Shown here: positions 7,285 to 16,127 of the stretch, piece by piece
Position numbering within the stretch: position 1 is the stretch's first letter
Layout of the letters: each line of letters begins with the position of its first letter
NCBI GenBank assembly: GCA_965368175.1
Contig: CBDULX010000018.1
Location: 1-24,665, forward strand
Direction of reading: 5' to 3'
Length of the DNA: 24,665 bases
Origin: CBDULX01 sp965368175
Lineage (GTDB): Bacteria > Pseudomonadota > Gammaproteobacteria > SZUA-229
The notes under the pieces: model-generated
The model's database searches: none
Told to the model about the DNA's origin: nothing
Seen by the model: only the letters and a program-made list of their open reading frames with translations
Position numbers and translations under genes: made by a program

Positions 7285-9873
7285 ATGGGGTTGTTGAGGA
7301 AAGACTGGTTTTCAGCACTGGTTATCAGTCTCGTCATTATTATCCTGGGAAACCTCGGCACATTTGATGGCATCGAGCGCACGGCCTACGATTATGGCGT
7401 CCGCTATTCCTCCAAAACAGCTAACGATAAAATTGCCATTATCGCCATCGACGATGTCAGTATCGCTAATATTGGCCGCTGGCCATGGTCAAGGAATGTT
7501 CAGGCCGAAATGCACCGTATCCTCGGTCAGGGTGGTGCAAGGATTATTGGCCAGACCACCCTCTTCGTCGACCCTCAAATCGATCCTGGACTGAATCATA
7601 TCCAGCAGTTATTGAGCTTTTACGGTGGCAGCAGTTTGTCCACTAATTTACAGGGTGTCAGCAAGGGCCTGCCCGCCGAATCGAAAAACCTGAAAAACGA
7701 TCTAATTAAACTGGGGGAGATGTTATTACTGGCAGAACACCAGCTGAACACCGATCAGGTGCTGGCACAGAGTCTGGAAGAAAATAAAAACATCATCATG
7801 GCCATGCATTTTACCCTGGGTGAGCCCCAGGGAAAACCGGATACGCCAACCCCGGACTACATCAGACGAAATCGACTGACTAATATCCAGAACGATCCAT
7901 TACACAACCCCGGCGGCTTTTATCCGCTTCCTGCGATTCATGCCCTGTTCCCGATTCCAGAAATCGGCCCATTGGCCAACGGTATCGCTGCCATCAATGC
8001 CTACCCCGATGACGATGGTGCTATTCGATCTGAGCCGCTGGTGATCAATTATTATGGTGAAATATATCCATCATTATCTCTGCTCATAGCGGCCAAAAGC
8101 CTGAATCTGACAACAGATGATATTAAGGTTAACCTGGGCGATAGCATAGAAATGGGCGGACTAAAGATACGTACCGACCCACTCATGCAGATGAACACTT
8201 TTTTCTATAGTGACAGCGACCAGGGTACACCGGCTTTCCAGGTCGACTCTTTCTTCGATGTATTCCAGGGTAAAATTCCAGCCAGTAAATACAGGAATAA
8301 AATAGTATTGATTGGTGCCACCGCCTCCGGAGTTGGTGATAGTATGGTGACACCCATCGATTCTTCCATGGTACCCGTGCTTACCCTGGCTCATTCAGTT
8401 TCCAGTATCCTCAATGAAGACTTTTTTATCGAACCGGAATGGACCGCACAGGCAAGACTTGCGATTTCCCTGTTAATAGCCCTGTATTTGATTTTATTGT
8501 TACCCCGAATGAAAGCCGGTATTTCCGCCTTCCTCACCCTGCTGTTACTCGGCGGTTTACTCGGTGCACACCTGGTACTGATGACTGAGCATGGCATCTG
8601 GCTACAATTAATGATGCCCTCACTGATGCTGCTGGCTGGCCACAGCCTGCTTACCACCAAACGCTACCTGCTCACTGAAAAAGGCAAACTGCAACTGGAT
8701 GTGGAATCCGCCGAAAGTAATCGGATGCTGGGGCTGTCGTTACAGGGACAGGGACAGCTGGACATGGCGCTGGAAAAATTCAGAAAGCTGCCTCCCGACA
8801 ATAAATCCCTGGAACTAATGTACAACCTGGCTCTGGACTTCGAACGTAAACGACAGTTTAACAAGGCTACTCTGGTGTACTCCCAAATTAAGGAACACGA
8901 TCCCAGGTTCCGGGATATTACCCAGCGAATGAACCGTGCTCAGCAAATGGAAGACACCGTCATGTTTGGAGGGACATCGGCCAGCTCTCCCGGTGGCAGT
9001 CTATTACTTAATGGCGATGGTATTCAAAAACCCATGCTGGGACGTTATCAGGTTGAAAAAGAACTGGGTAAAGGCGCCATGGGTGCGGTTTATCTTGGCA
9101 AAGATCCAAAAATCAGTCGTGTAGTCGCCATAAAAACCGTAGCTTTGTCACAGGAATTTGAAGCCGATGAACTGCAGGATGTAAAAGACCGTTTCTTCCG
9201 CGAAGCAGAAACCGCAGGTCGACTCAGCCATCCCAATATCGTCACCATTTTCGATGCCGGTGAAGAACACGATCTGGCCTATATCGCCATGGAATTTCTC
9301 AAGGGAAATGACATGACCTGTTACGGGAAACCAGATGCCCTGTTACCTATTCCCAGAGTACTGAGTATCATGGCGCGTGCGGCAGATGCCCTGGATTACG
9401 CCCACGGTCAGAATGTAGTCCATCGAGACATCAAACCGGCCAACCTTATGTATGATCCTCAAACTGAAACACTGAAAATCACCGACTTTGGTATTGCCCG
9501 CATTACCGATTCCAGTAAAACCAAAACCGGTATGGTTCTGGGTACGCCATCGTATATGTCACCGGAACAGCTAGCTGGCAAGCGTGTAGATGGACGCTCA
9601 GACCTGTTCTCTCTGGGTGTAATGCTGTACCAGCTCATCACCGGCCGGCTGCCGTTCCAGGGTGACTCCATGGCAACATTAATGTATAAGATAGCTAATG
9701 AAGAGCATACACCGCCTGAAGAGGTTCGTCCTGAATTGCCACGTTGTATTGGCATAATAATTAATCGCGCACTAACCAAAGACCGGGAAAAACGTTATCA
9801 AACGGGCGCACAAATGGCATCTGATATACGTAAATGTGGCCAGATCATTATAAAGTCTCAGAAGAAGGCCTGA
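7285..9873 (+). CDS. CHASE2-domain receptor serine/threonine protein kinase with TPR linker
   Basis: This 862-aa transmembrane kinase should phosphorylate Ser/Thr of cytoplasmic partners in response to an extracytoplasmic signal. An N-terminal helix (about 9-25) precedes a CHASE2 sensor (about 30-385) with the hallmark IDDVSIANIGRWPWSR and VLIGATASGVGD. Three closely spaced helices follow (about 390-407, 411-432, 438-456). Two TPR-like repeats (about 480-545) form a linker. The kinase domain spans about 588-850: G-loop GKGAMGAVY (595-603), K617, E640, HRDIKPAN with catalytic D715, DFG 734-736, and GTPSYMSPEQ activation segment. All catalytic residues are present. AGGGG lies 10-11 nt before the ATG. 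A PP2C phosphatase starts 6 nt after the stop and an FHA protein follows, giving a writer/eraser/reader set. The signal and substrates are unknown. The linker contains EDTVMF (T558), similar to a motif in the FHA protein. Confidence 0.95.
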   Translation: MGLLRKDWFSALVISLVIIILGNLGTFDGIERTAYDYGVRYSSKTANDKIAIIAIDDVSIANIGRWPWSRNVQAEMHRILGQGGARIIGQTTLFVDPQIDPGLNHIQQLLSFYGGSSLSTNLQGVSKGLPAESKNLKNDLIKLGEMLLLAEHQLNTDQVLAQSLEENKNIIMAMHFTLGEPQGKPDTPTPDYIRRNRLTNIQNDPLHNPGGFYPLPAIHALFPIPEIGPLANGIAAINAYPDDDGAIRSEPLVINYYGEIYPSLSLLIAAKSLNLTTDDIKVNLGDSIEMGGLKIRTDPLMQMNTFFYSDSDQGTPAFQVDSFFDVFQGKIPASKYRNKIVLIGATASGVGDSMVTPIDSSMVPVLTLAHSVSSILNEDFFIEPEWTAQARLAISLLIALYLILLLPRMKAGISAFLTLLLLGGLLGAHLVLMTEHGIWLQLMMPSLMLLAGHSLLTTKRYLLTEKGKLQLDVESAESNRMLGLSLQGQGQLDMALEKFRKLPPDNKSLELMYNLALDFERKRQFNKATLVYSQIKEHDPRFRDITQRMNRAQQMEDTVMFGGTSASSPGGSLLLNGDGIQKPMLGRYQVEKELGKGAMGAVYLGKDPKISRVVAIKTVALSQEFEADELQDVKDRFFREAETAGRLSHPNIVTIFDAGEEHDLAYIAMEFLKGNDMTCYGKPDALLPIPRVLSIMARAADALDYAHGQNVVHRDIKPANLMYDPQTETLKITDFGIARITDSSKTKTGMVLGTPSYMSPEQLAGKRVDGRSDLFSLGVMLYQLITGRLPFQGDSMATLMYKIANEEHTPPEEVRPELPRCIGIIINRALTKDREKRYQTGAQMASDIRKCGQIIIKSQKKA

Positions 9874-9879
9874 TATTCG

Positions 9880-10704
9880 ATGAGCTTGAAAGATAAAATA
9901 ATTATAACTGGCCTCACCGATCAGGGAAAGGTCAGGGACCATAATGAAGACAGTATTGGCAGCAATCCTGCACTTGGACTCGCTGTGCTGGCTGACGGCA
10001 TGGGTGGCCATAAAGGTGGAGAAGTAGCCAGCGCACTGGCCGTGGATGCTATTCTCGCTTCGCTAAAAAAATCGCTCAAGGAACTCGAGCCCGGCGGCAT
10101 TGATGAGAATACCGGATACAGTCTGGAAAGCATCGCTATCGAAAATGCCATCAAAAAAGCCAACCAGGTTATTTTTAACGCTGCCAGAAAAAACTCTAAA
10201 TACGAAGGCATGGGTACTACCGTTGTAGTGCTGCTGTTCTATGACAATCGCATCACTATTGCCCATGTCGGTGATTCACGCTTATACCGCATGCGTAATA
10301 ACAATTTTGAACAGTTAACCCGTGATCACACCTTGATACAGGAACTGGTCGATCGTGGATTCTATTCCGAAGATGACGCCCAGCAATCGATGAACAAAAA
10401 CCTGGTAACCCGAGCTGTTGGTGTCAATCCAGAAGTAGAGATTGATTTACTGGAAGATATGGCCATACCCCATGATATTTATTTGCTGTGTTCCGATGGT
10501 TTAACGGATATGCTTGATGACCACTTTATTGAAGATATTATCCTGGACTATAAAACGAACCTGGAACGCATGGCAAAAGAGCTGATAAAAAGGGCCAATG
10601 CAAATGGTGGTAAAGATAATATCTCCGCCATGCTGGCCATGCCTGTCAAAGCCTACCCATCATCAGGCAACTGGGTAGCAAAAATAACTGATTTATTTAC
10701 TTAA
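9880..10704 (+). CDS. PP2C-family serine/threonine protein phosphatase
   Basis: The 274-aa soluble Mn/Mg-dependent phosphatase probably reverses phosphorylation by the kinase encoded immediately upstream. The PPM motifs are complete: RDHNED (D20-D24), ADGMGGHKGGE with metal ligand D39, GTTVV, HVGDSRLYR, LTRDHT, LVTRAVG, LLCSDGLTDM with D206, and GGKDNIS with D246. There is no signal peptide or membrane segment and no extra regulatory domain, so it is a minimal bacterial PPM enzyme like PstP or PppA catalytic domains. GAAGAAGG at the end of the kinase gene can serve as its ribosome binding site, and the 6-nt gap means co-transcription and likely coupled translation. Confidence 0.95.
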   Translation: MSLKDKIIITGLTDQGKVRDHNEDSIGSNPALGLAVLADGMGGHKGGEVASALAVDAILASLKKSLKELEPGGIDENTGYSLESIAIENAIKKANQVIFNAARKNSKYEGMGTTVVVLLFYDNRITIAHVGDSRLYRMRNNNFEQLTRDHTLIQELVDRGFYSEDDAQQSMNKNLVTRAVGVNPEVEIDLLEDMAIPHDIYLLCSDGLTDMLDDHFIEDIILDYKTNLERMAKELIKRANANGGKDNISAMLAMPVKAYPSSGNWVAKITDLFT

Positions 10705-10730
10705 TTTATGTGCACAACGCGAGTATTCAA

Positions 10731-11447
10731 ATGGCAACATTAAAACTAACTTTCAATGGCGAAAAAGTAAAAGAGATACCGCTGGATAAAGAAGTCATCA
10801 CCATTGGAAGAAAAAATGATAATGATATTCATATCGATAACCTGTCGGTAAGTGGCCATCACGCCAAAATTTCGACCGTATTGAACGATTCATTACTGGA
10901 AGACATGCAGAGCACCAATGGCACTTATGTAAATGGACTCCTGATTAAGAAACAATCGCTGGTGCACGGTGACATCATTCGAATTGGCAAGCATGAACTG
11001 GTGTATGACAATGTCGATGCCCGCGCGGGTGATGAATTCGAACGGACCATGATTATTCGCCCTGATGCCAAAGGCATGCCGGAACACGAAAGCAGCCACG
11101 CCATTGAAACATCAGTAGGTAAAATTGCCGCCGAGATTGCCGAAAAAGACAAAAACGAAAGCATCGCACCTGCTACAGGTGAGGCCAAAATTATCCTCAA
11201 GACTGGCGCTAATAGCGGCAAGGAACTGCTGTTAACGAAAGTACTCACTACCCTTGGTAAACCTGGCGTACAGGTGGCCGCCATTACTCGACGTCCAGCC
11301 GGATATTTTCTGATCCATGTCGATGGCGGTGGCAATGAAGCTCGCCCCATGGTGAATAACAAAGAAATTGGTATCAGAGCCGAGCCATTACACAATGGCG
11401 ACATTATCGAAGTGGCGAATGTAAAAATGGAATTTGTTTCAGGCTAA
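10731..11447 (+). CDS. Double FHA-domain phosphothreonine-binding protein
   Basis: This cytoplasmic adaptor is predicted to bind phosphothreonine made by the upstream kinase. Counting from the ATG at 10731 (238 aa), the first FHA domain (about 5-95) has the canonical residues G26-R27, S41 and H44 in SVSGHH, N63-G64 and N68-G69. A linker (about 97-150) contains FERTMIIRP with T106. A second FHA-like fold (about 153-236) keeps the beta-strand pattern (LGKPGVQVAAITRR…YFLIHV…NGDIIEVANVKMEF) but lacks the GR/SxxH binding set, so it may serve for dimerisation or protein contacts. A GTG at 10710 is in frame and would add 7 residues; the ATG is preferred because FHA proteins of this type start with MAxLxL. 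It is the third gene of the kinase-phosphatase operon. No type VI secretion genes are nearby. Confidence 0.9.
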   Translation: MATLKLTFNGEKVKEIPLDKEVITIGRKNDNDIHIDNLSVSGHHAKISTVLNDSLLEDMQSTNGTYVNGLLIKKQSLVHGDIIRIGKHELVYDNVDARAGDEFERTMIIRPDAKGMPEHESSHAIETSVGKIAAEIAEKDKNESIAPATGEAKIILKTGANSGKELLLTKVLTTLGKPGVQVAAITRRPAGYFLIHVDGGGNEARPMVNNKEIGIRAEPLHNGDIIEVANVKMEFVSG

Positions 11448-11492
11448 AATATCAAAATTAATTCAGTGCAAAATTCAAAACACATTAAACAA

Positions 11493-11582
11493 TCCGCAAA
11501 TAAACGCAAATTAAAAGTAAAGATATTAACTGATTTTTGTGTGCCGTATGTGCACAAATAAACATTTGCGTTTATTTGCGGA
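11493..11582. repeat. Third inverted repeat (18-bp perfect arms)
   Basis: TCCGCAAATAAACGCAAA (11493-11510) is repeated as its exact reverse complement at 11565-11582, with a 54-nt AT-rich interior that has its own weak complementarity (TTGTG/CACAA). It lies between the convergent FHA and rlmD genes. The arms contain CGCAAA twice. Repeats of this appearance (CGCAAATRAACGCAAA) are, from memory, scattered in many environmental proteobacterial genomes. It could form a long hairpin in either transcript and limit read-through, but it lacks a U-tract. Confidence 0.75.
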
Positions 11583-11610
11583 CACAAGCCTTATACCAAA
11601 TCAATATTGA

Positions 11611-12954
11611 TTATTTTTCAAACACCGCGATGGATTCTACATGGGAGGTGTGCGGGAACATATCCATCACACCCGCAGCTTTCAGTGTATACCCAAAGTC
11701 CTGTACCAGCACCTGAGCGTCCCGCGCCAGAGTTGCTGGATGACAGGAGACATAAACGATGCGACTGGCATTCAGTTTACCCAGGTGCTTCAGCATTTCC
11801 ATAGCCCCGGATCTTGGTGGGTCCAGCAATATCTTGTCGTAGCTCTGCTTCAGCCAGGGCATACCCGTAAGATCTGATGACAGATCTGCCGCATAAAAAG
11901 TACAGTTTTTGATATCATTTAAAATCGCATTATCCCTTGCCTTGACTACCATCGACTCCACACCTTCGACACCGACTACCGACTCGGCCTGCTGCGCCAT
12001 AGGCAATGTAAAATTCCCCAGCCCACAAAACAGGTCCAGAACCCTGTCATTTTCATTCAGTTCCAGATAGGCCAGGGCCCTGTCCAGCATTTTCTGGTTA
12101 ATGTCAGGGTTTACCTGAGTAAAATCGGAAGGCTGAAATTCTATGCGAATTTGCTGATTTTCCAGCTGATAATGCAAAGGCTTCGGTTGTTCGGGCCACA
12201 GAGGCACAATACTATCAGGCCCCGCGGGCTGAAGTTGAATACCTAATTCTTCCGACTGAGCGTAAGCAATCAGCCGTTGTCGATCAAAATCAGTCAGTGG
12301 TACTAGATGACGAAACACCAGGGTGGTGCCAGCATCACTCACGGCAACTTCAATCTGAGGTATCTTTTTTCGGGCCTCCATGCCCAGTATCAGCTCACCC
12401 AGAGATTCCAGTCTGTTCCCCACTGATGGATGCAGTACTTTGCAACAGGACAGGTCAGCCAGTTGTAGTCGTGCCTTTTCCCGAAATCCTACCAGCACCT
12501 TATCCATCCTGCCCTCATACCTGACCCCCAGTCGGGCCTTATATCTATATCCGGTTACCGGTCCGGTTACCGGTTCCAGCCAGCTTTCAGGCTGGATTTT
12601 AGCCAGATGTTCGAAGTGCCCCTGCAGAGCCTGTTGCTTGGCTATGATCTGAGCCCCCTGTTCCAGGTGCTGCATACTGCAACCGCCACATATACCAAAA
12701 TGATGACACACAGGCTCTACCCGATCCGGGGACGATTCGATCACCTCAACTGCACGCCCCTCATCAAATCTACTGCTGGTTTTGCTGTATTTGAACATCA
12801 CTCGTTCACCCGGCAGTGCGTAATCGATAAAACACACCTTGTTATTGACATGGGCCAGGCCACGTCCTTCCGGGGTTAGTGATTCAATAGTGGCTGCTAC
12901 CGGCGCTTTGGGTAGCCGTTGTTGTTGCTGTCGCTGTCGTCGACGTCTGGACAT
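11611..12954 (-). CDS. rlmD: 23S rRNA (uracil-1939-C5)-methyltransferase RlmD
   Basis: This 447-aa SAM-dependent enzyme methylates U1939 of 23S rRNA (E. coli numbering). A basic Arg/Gln-rich N-terminus (1-13) precedes a TRAM domain (about 17-75). Four cysteines for the [4Fe-4S] cluster are visible: C83, C89, C92 and C170 or C171. The methyltransferase domain contains LDLFCGLGNFTLP (SAM site, about 306-318), LLDPPR (376-381) and the nucleophile C404 in YVSCHPATLARD. All family signatures are intact and the length is typical. It lies 19 nt downstream of cysM in the same direction, as in Pseudomonas, but the relA gene that normally follows is absent here; an inverted repeat and the FHA gene take its place. 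Confidence 0.96.
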   Translation of the reverse strand: MSRRRRQRQQQQRLPKAPVAATIESLTPEGRGLAHVNNKVCFIDYALPGERVMFKYSKTSSRFDEGRAVEVIESSPDRVEPVCHHFGICGGCSMQHLEQGAQIIAKQQALQGHFEHLAKIQPESWLEPVTGPVTGYRYKARLGVRYEGRMDKVLVGFREKARLQLADLSCCKVLHPSVGNRLESLGELILGMEARKKIPQIEVAVSDAGTTLVFRHLVPLTDFDRQRLIAYAQSEELGIQLQPAGPDSIVPLWPEQPKPLHYQLENQQIRIEFQPSDFTQVNPDINQKMLDRALAYLELNENDRVLDLFCGLGNFTLPMAQQAESVVGVEGVESMVVKARDNAILNDIKNCTFYAADLSSDLTGMPWLKQSYDKILLDPPRSGAMEMLKHLGKLNASRIVYVSCHPATLARDAQVLVQDFGYTLKAAGVMDMFPHTSHVESIAVFEK

Positions 12955-12973
12955 AAATTGGCTCGTAATCTAG

Positions 12974-13873
12974 TCAGGCCGGAAACACACCGGTGGAGAG
13001 ATAACGATCACCACGATCACATATGATTGTCACAATCAGGGCATTTTCCACTTGCTGACTAAGTTTGAGAGCAGCGGCCACCGCACCGCCAGATGAGATA
13101 CCGCAGAAAATACCTTCACTGACCGCCAGCTGGCGGGTAGTATCTTCCGCATCCTGCTGACTTACATCCAGGGTTAAATCCACCCGACTGGCTTCGAAAA
13201 TACCTGGCAGGTACTCCTTAGGCCAGCGCCGGATTCCGGGGATACTGGCACCCTCTTCCGGTTGAACACCCACAATCTGAATATTCGGATTCTGTTCTTT
13301 GAGATAACGAGAAATGCCCATGATGGTGCCAGTCGTACCCATGGCGCTGACAAAATGGGTAAGCTGACCGTGACTGTCCTGCCAGATCTCAGGCCCGGTG
13401 GACATATAATGAGCAACAGGGTTATCCGGATTATTGAACTGATCCAGCACCTTGCCCTTGCCGTCAGCCTGCATCTGATCGGCCAGGTCACGCGCACCTT
13501 CCATGCTGTCTTCCTTAGACACCAGAATAAGTTCAGCACCATAGGCTTTCATTGAGGCAGTACGTTCCTTGCTCATATTATCGGGCATGATCAGCACCAT
13601 GCGATAGCCTTTGATTGCCGCCGCCATGGCCAGGGCAATACCGGTATTACCGCTGGTGGCCTCGATCAGGGTATCTCCGGGTTTTATATCACCCCGTTGT
13701 TCGGCCAGCTGAATCATACTCATAGCCGGGCGATCTTTCACCGAACCGGCGGGATTGTTGCCCTCCAGCTTCACCATAATCAGATTACTGGTTTCCCCCG
13801 GTAAACGTTGAAGCCTGACCATAGGTGTATGGCCAATGAAGTCTTCCAGAGTTGGGAAATCATTTTTATTCAT
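12974..13873 (-). CDS. cysM: Cysteine synthase B (O-acetylserine sulfhydrylase B)
   Basis: The 299-aa PLP enzyme makes cysteine from O-acetylserine and sulfide, or S-sulfocysteine from thiosulfate. The cofactor lysine is K46 in NNPAGSVKDRP, the substrate loop is TSGNTG (73-78), and the phosphate-binding loop is GTTGT (179-183). The stretch PEEGASIPGIRRWPKEYLPG distinguishes CysM from CysK. Length is standard. It is the promoter-proximal gene of the cysM-rlmD operon and is divergent from the TonB receptor across 141 bp. Thiosulfate use through CysM is known in the family; nothing in the window shows how it is controlled. Confidence 0.95.
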   Translation of the reverse strand: MNKNDFPTLEDFIGHTPMVRLQRLPGETSNLIMVKLEGNNPAGSVKDRPAMSMIQLAEQRGDIKPGDTLIEATSGNTGIALAMAAAIKGYRMVLIMPDNMSKERTASMKAYGAELILVSKEDSMEGARDLADQMQADGKGKVLDQFNNPDNPVAHYMSTGPEIWQDSHGQLTHFVSAMGTTGTIMGISRYLKEQNPNIQIVGVQPEEGASIPGIRRWPKEYLPGIFEASRVDLTLDVSQQDAEDTTRQLAVSEGIFCGISSGGAVAAALKLSQQVENALIVTIICDRGDRYLSTGVFPA

Positions 13874-14014
13874 AGCCTGTACTCAAATAACCAATTGAAA
13901 TCAGCCATATGCCCTGATTCAACACAAAAAAAACGATGCAAAACATGTTAAGCTCGGCATTATCCCATATTTCATGGTCGGACAACCAACTATCAAGCAG
14001 CAACCAAGATAGCG
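13874..14014. promoter_or_regulatory. Divergent cysM / TonB-receptor promoter region
   Basis: These 141 bp separate two divergent operons and must hold both promoters. The sequence is AT-rich with an A-run near 13926-13933. I could not find a convincing Fur box, CRP site or -35/-10 pair. No Shine-Dalgarno of good quality precedes the receptor ATG. Confidence 0.4.
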
Positions 14015-16105
14015 ATGAGAAACGTTAGTTATTTTTTATTCTACTTACTTGCCTCCTTTCAAGTGCTGGCACAATCCGAAACCGATTCACACATGGACTC
14101 TGAAGATCCTCTACTGGAGGACATGCCAGTAGTGTTATCCGCCAGCCGACTGGCGCAACCTCTGAACGAAAGCCCGGTAGCCATGACAATTATCGACCGA
14201 GATATGATCGAGGCCTCCGGCGCACGATCCATCCCGGATATTTTAAGACTGGTGCCCGGTTTTCAGGTAGGCCATTTTGATGGTAACTCACCTGTCGCGA
14301 CCTACCATGGTCATGGCGTTGAACATGTAAAACAAATGCAGGTGCTGATCGATGGTCGTTCGGTTTATCTGCCATCATTAAATGCCGTACCCTGGTCCGA
14401 CTTGATACTCGAAATTGATGATATTGAACGCATTGAAGTTATACGCGGCCCTAATGCTTCCACTTATGGCAACAATTCGTTCCTGGCCGTCATCAGCATC
14501 ACCACTCGCTACGCCATAGAAAGTCAGGGCCACTATCTTAAAACCACCACCGGCAGCCATGGCACCAGGGATGCGATTTATCAGTTTGGCGATCAGATTG
14601 ACAATCTGGACTATAGAGTAACCCTGGCCAGCCATAACGATGATGGCACTGATTTTCTGCGTGATGAAACTGCCTCCGATTCATTTAGTTACCGAATTGA
14701 CTACCAGGCCAGCAGCAAAGATTACATTCAGTACCAGGGTGGCATTAAAAACATCAAACTTGGCGACCACGAATCTGTGCCGGGTGAAGACCAGTTGACT
14801 GGCCACAACATTGAAAATGAATCGGCCTATCAACACATCAAATGGGAACACCATCTGGAGAGTGGCAACAGCCTGTCGCTGCAATACTATTACAACCTGA
14901 ATAGCAGTCTGGAAGTTTCTCCACCAGTAGCAGTTGATTTATCTATTATTGGAATTAATCCTTTTAACTTCGTTTCGGTTTCTGATATCAAAACCCAGCG
15001 TCATGACCTGGAGTTCAATCATTTTATTCAACCGTCTGAAAACCTGAGACTGGTCTGGGGCGCCAGCACTCGCCTGGACATGGTAAAAGCACTGGGGATT
15101 TTTGATGATGAATCGGAACAAAAACTGCACCTGTCTCGGCTATTTGCCCACGGCGAATGGCGGCTTGCCAAAAACTGGTTATTCAATGCCGGTTACATGA
15201 TAGAAAATAATGATATTTCCGGCCAGGACAGCTCACCCAGGTTAGCGCTGATTCATCACATCAACAACAACCATACCCTTAGACTGGGTTATTCCGAAGC
15301 CACCCGCACCCCAACCCTGTTTGAAGAGTCCGGCAATCTGATATATCGACAGCAGGAAATATCTGGCCCTGCTACACAAAGTGATCCGTTTGTCTCTGAA
15401 GTCAGATTCACAAGACTGATTGCACCAGGCAATCTGGATTCAGAGAAAATCACCAGTCGTGAACTGGGTTATATTGGTGAATTTGTGAACAGCAACCTGT
15501 TAATCGATATTAAATTATTCGAAGATAAAATCAGAGATCTGATTACATTTAATTCAACACCACTGATACCGTCGACAGACACAACAATTTTGGAATTAAA
15601 TGATCCAGCATACGGTTTTAGCGGCCAGCTCGATATCATCGAAAACAGTCTGCAATCCGTTTCCAGAGGCATAGAAACATCCATCAATTACCAGCTGGAT
15701 AAAAACCTCAGGATTTATGGCATTTATGCATACATAAATATAGATGACAAAGGCACAAGTCAGGAACTGGAAATCTCAGCACCCACTAACAGCAGCGCTG
15801 TCCTGATCATCAAGCAATGGCCAGACAGTATCAACACCAGCCTTGGCTATTACAGGGTGAACAATATGGAATGGACAGACAGAGATGATGATAATGCCGC
15901 CGAAGCCTATAGCAAGCTCGACCTGCGTATTGCCAAAACCTTCTACTTCGGTAATGAAAGGATGGAAGTATCGATGCTGGCTCAGAACCTGGCCGGAGAT
16001 TATTATGACTATTACAGAACCTCATATACTGGAAATGTAGTGAAGGAATATGGCAGTCTACAGGACAAACGGTTTTACCTGGACCTAAGTATCAAATTTA
16101 ATTAG
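14015..16105 (+). CDS. TonB-dependent outer-membrane receptor
   Basis: The 696-aa protein is predicted to be an active outer-membrane transporter driven by TonB-ExbBD. A signal peptide covers about residues 1-20 (hydrophobic FLFYLLASFQVLA). MPVVLSASR (37-45) is a likely TonB-box region, followed by the plug domain (about 50-165) with IPDILRLVPGFQV, VLIDGRSVY and IERIEVIRGPNASTYG. The remainder is an alternating-residue barrel ending FYLDLSIKFN. The last residue is Asn rather than the usual aromatic, but the penultimate residue is Phe. The gene is intact. The ligand cannot be told from sequence. It is followed after 22 nt by a substrate-binding protein gene and then the BarA-like kinase, so ligand uptake and sensing may be linked. 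Confidence 0.93.
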   Translation: MRNVSYFLFYLLASFQVLAQSETDSHMDSEDPLLEDMPVVLSASRLAQPLNESPVAMTIIDRDMIEASGARSIPDILRLVPGFQVGHFDGNSPVATYHGHGVEHVKQMQVLIDGRSVYLPSLNAVPWSDLILEIDDIERIEVIRGPNASTYGNNSFLAVISITTRYAIESQGHYLKTTTGSHGTRDAIYQFGDQIDNLDYRVTLASHNDDGTDFLRDETASDSFSYRIDYQASSKDYIQYQGGIKNIKLGDHESVPGEDQLTGHNIENESAYQHIKWEHHLESGNSLSLQYYYNLNSSLEVSPPVAVDLSIIGINPFNFVSVSDIKTQRHDLEFNHFIQPSENLRLVWGASTRLDMVKALGIFDDESEQKLHLSRLFAHGEWRLAKNWLFNAGYMIENNDISGQDSSPRLALIHHINNNHTLRLGYSEATRTPTLFEESGNLIYRQQEISGPATQSDPFVSEVRFTRLIAPGNLDSEKITSRELGYIGEFVNSNLLIDIKLFEDKIRDLITFNSTPLIPSTDTTILELNDPAYGFSGQLDIIENSLQSVSRGIETSINYQLDKNLRIYGIYAYINIDDKGTSQELEISAPTNSSAVLIIKQWPDSINTSLGYYRVNNMEWTDRDDDNAAEAYSKLDLRIAKTFYFGNERMEVSMLAQNLAGDYYDYYRTSYTGNVVKEYGSLQDKRFYLDLSIKFN

Positions 16106-16127
16106 ATCAAGGCTGAAATAGACAAGG

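Noticed and set aside
7285..11447. Part of a type VI secretion cluster
   Set aside because: A kinase, PP2C phosphatase and FHA protein are present, but no Tss/VipA/VipB/Hcp/ClpV gene occurs anywhere in the window.
11599..11612. AATCAATATTGATT palindrome as an operator
   Set aside because: It overlaps the stop codon of rlmD and is downstream of both converging genes, so an operator role is unlikely; AT-rich palindromes of this size arise easily.
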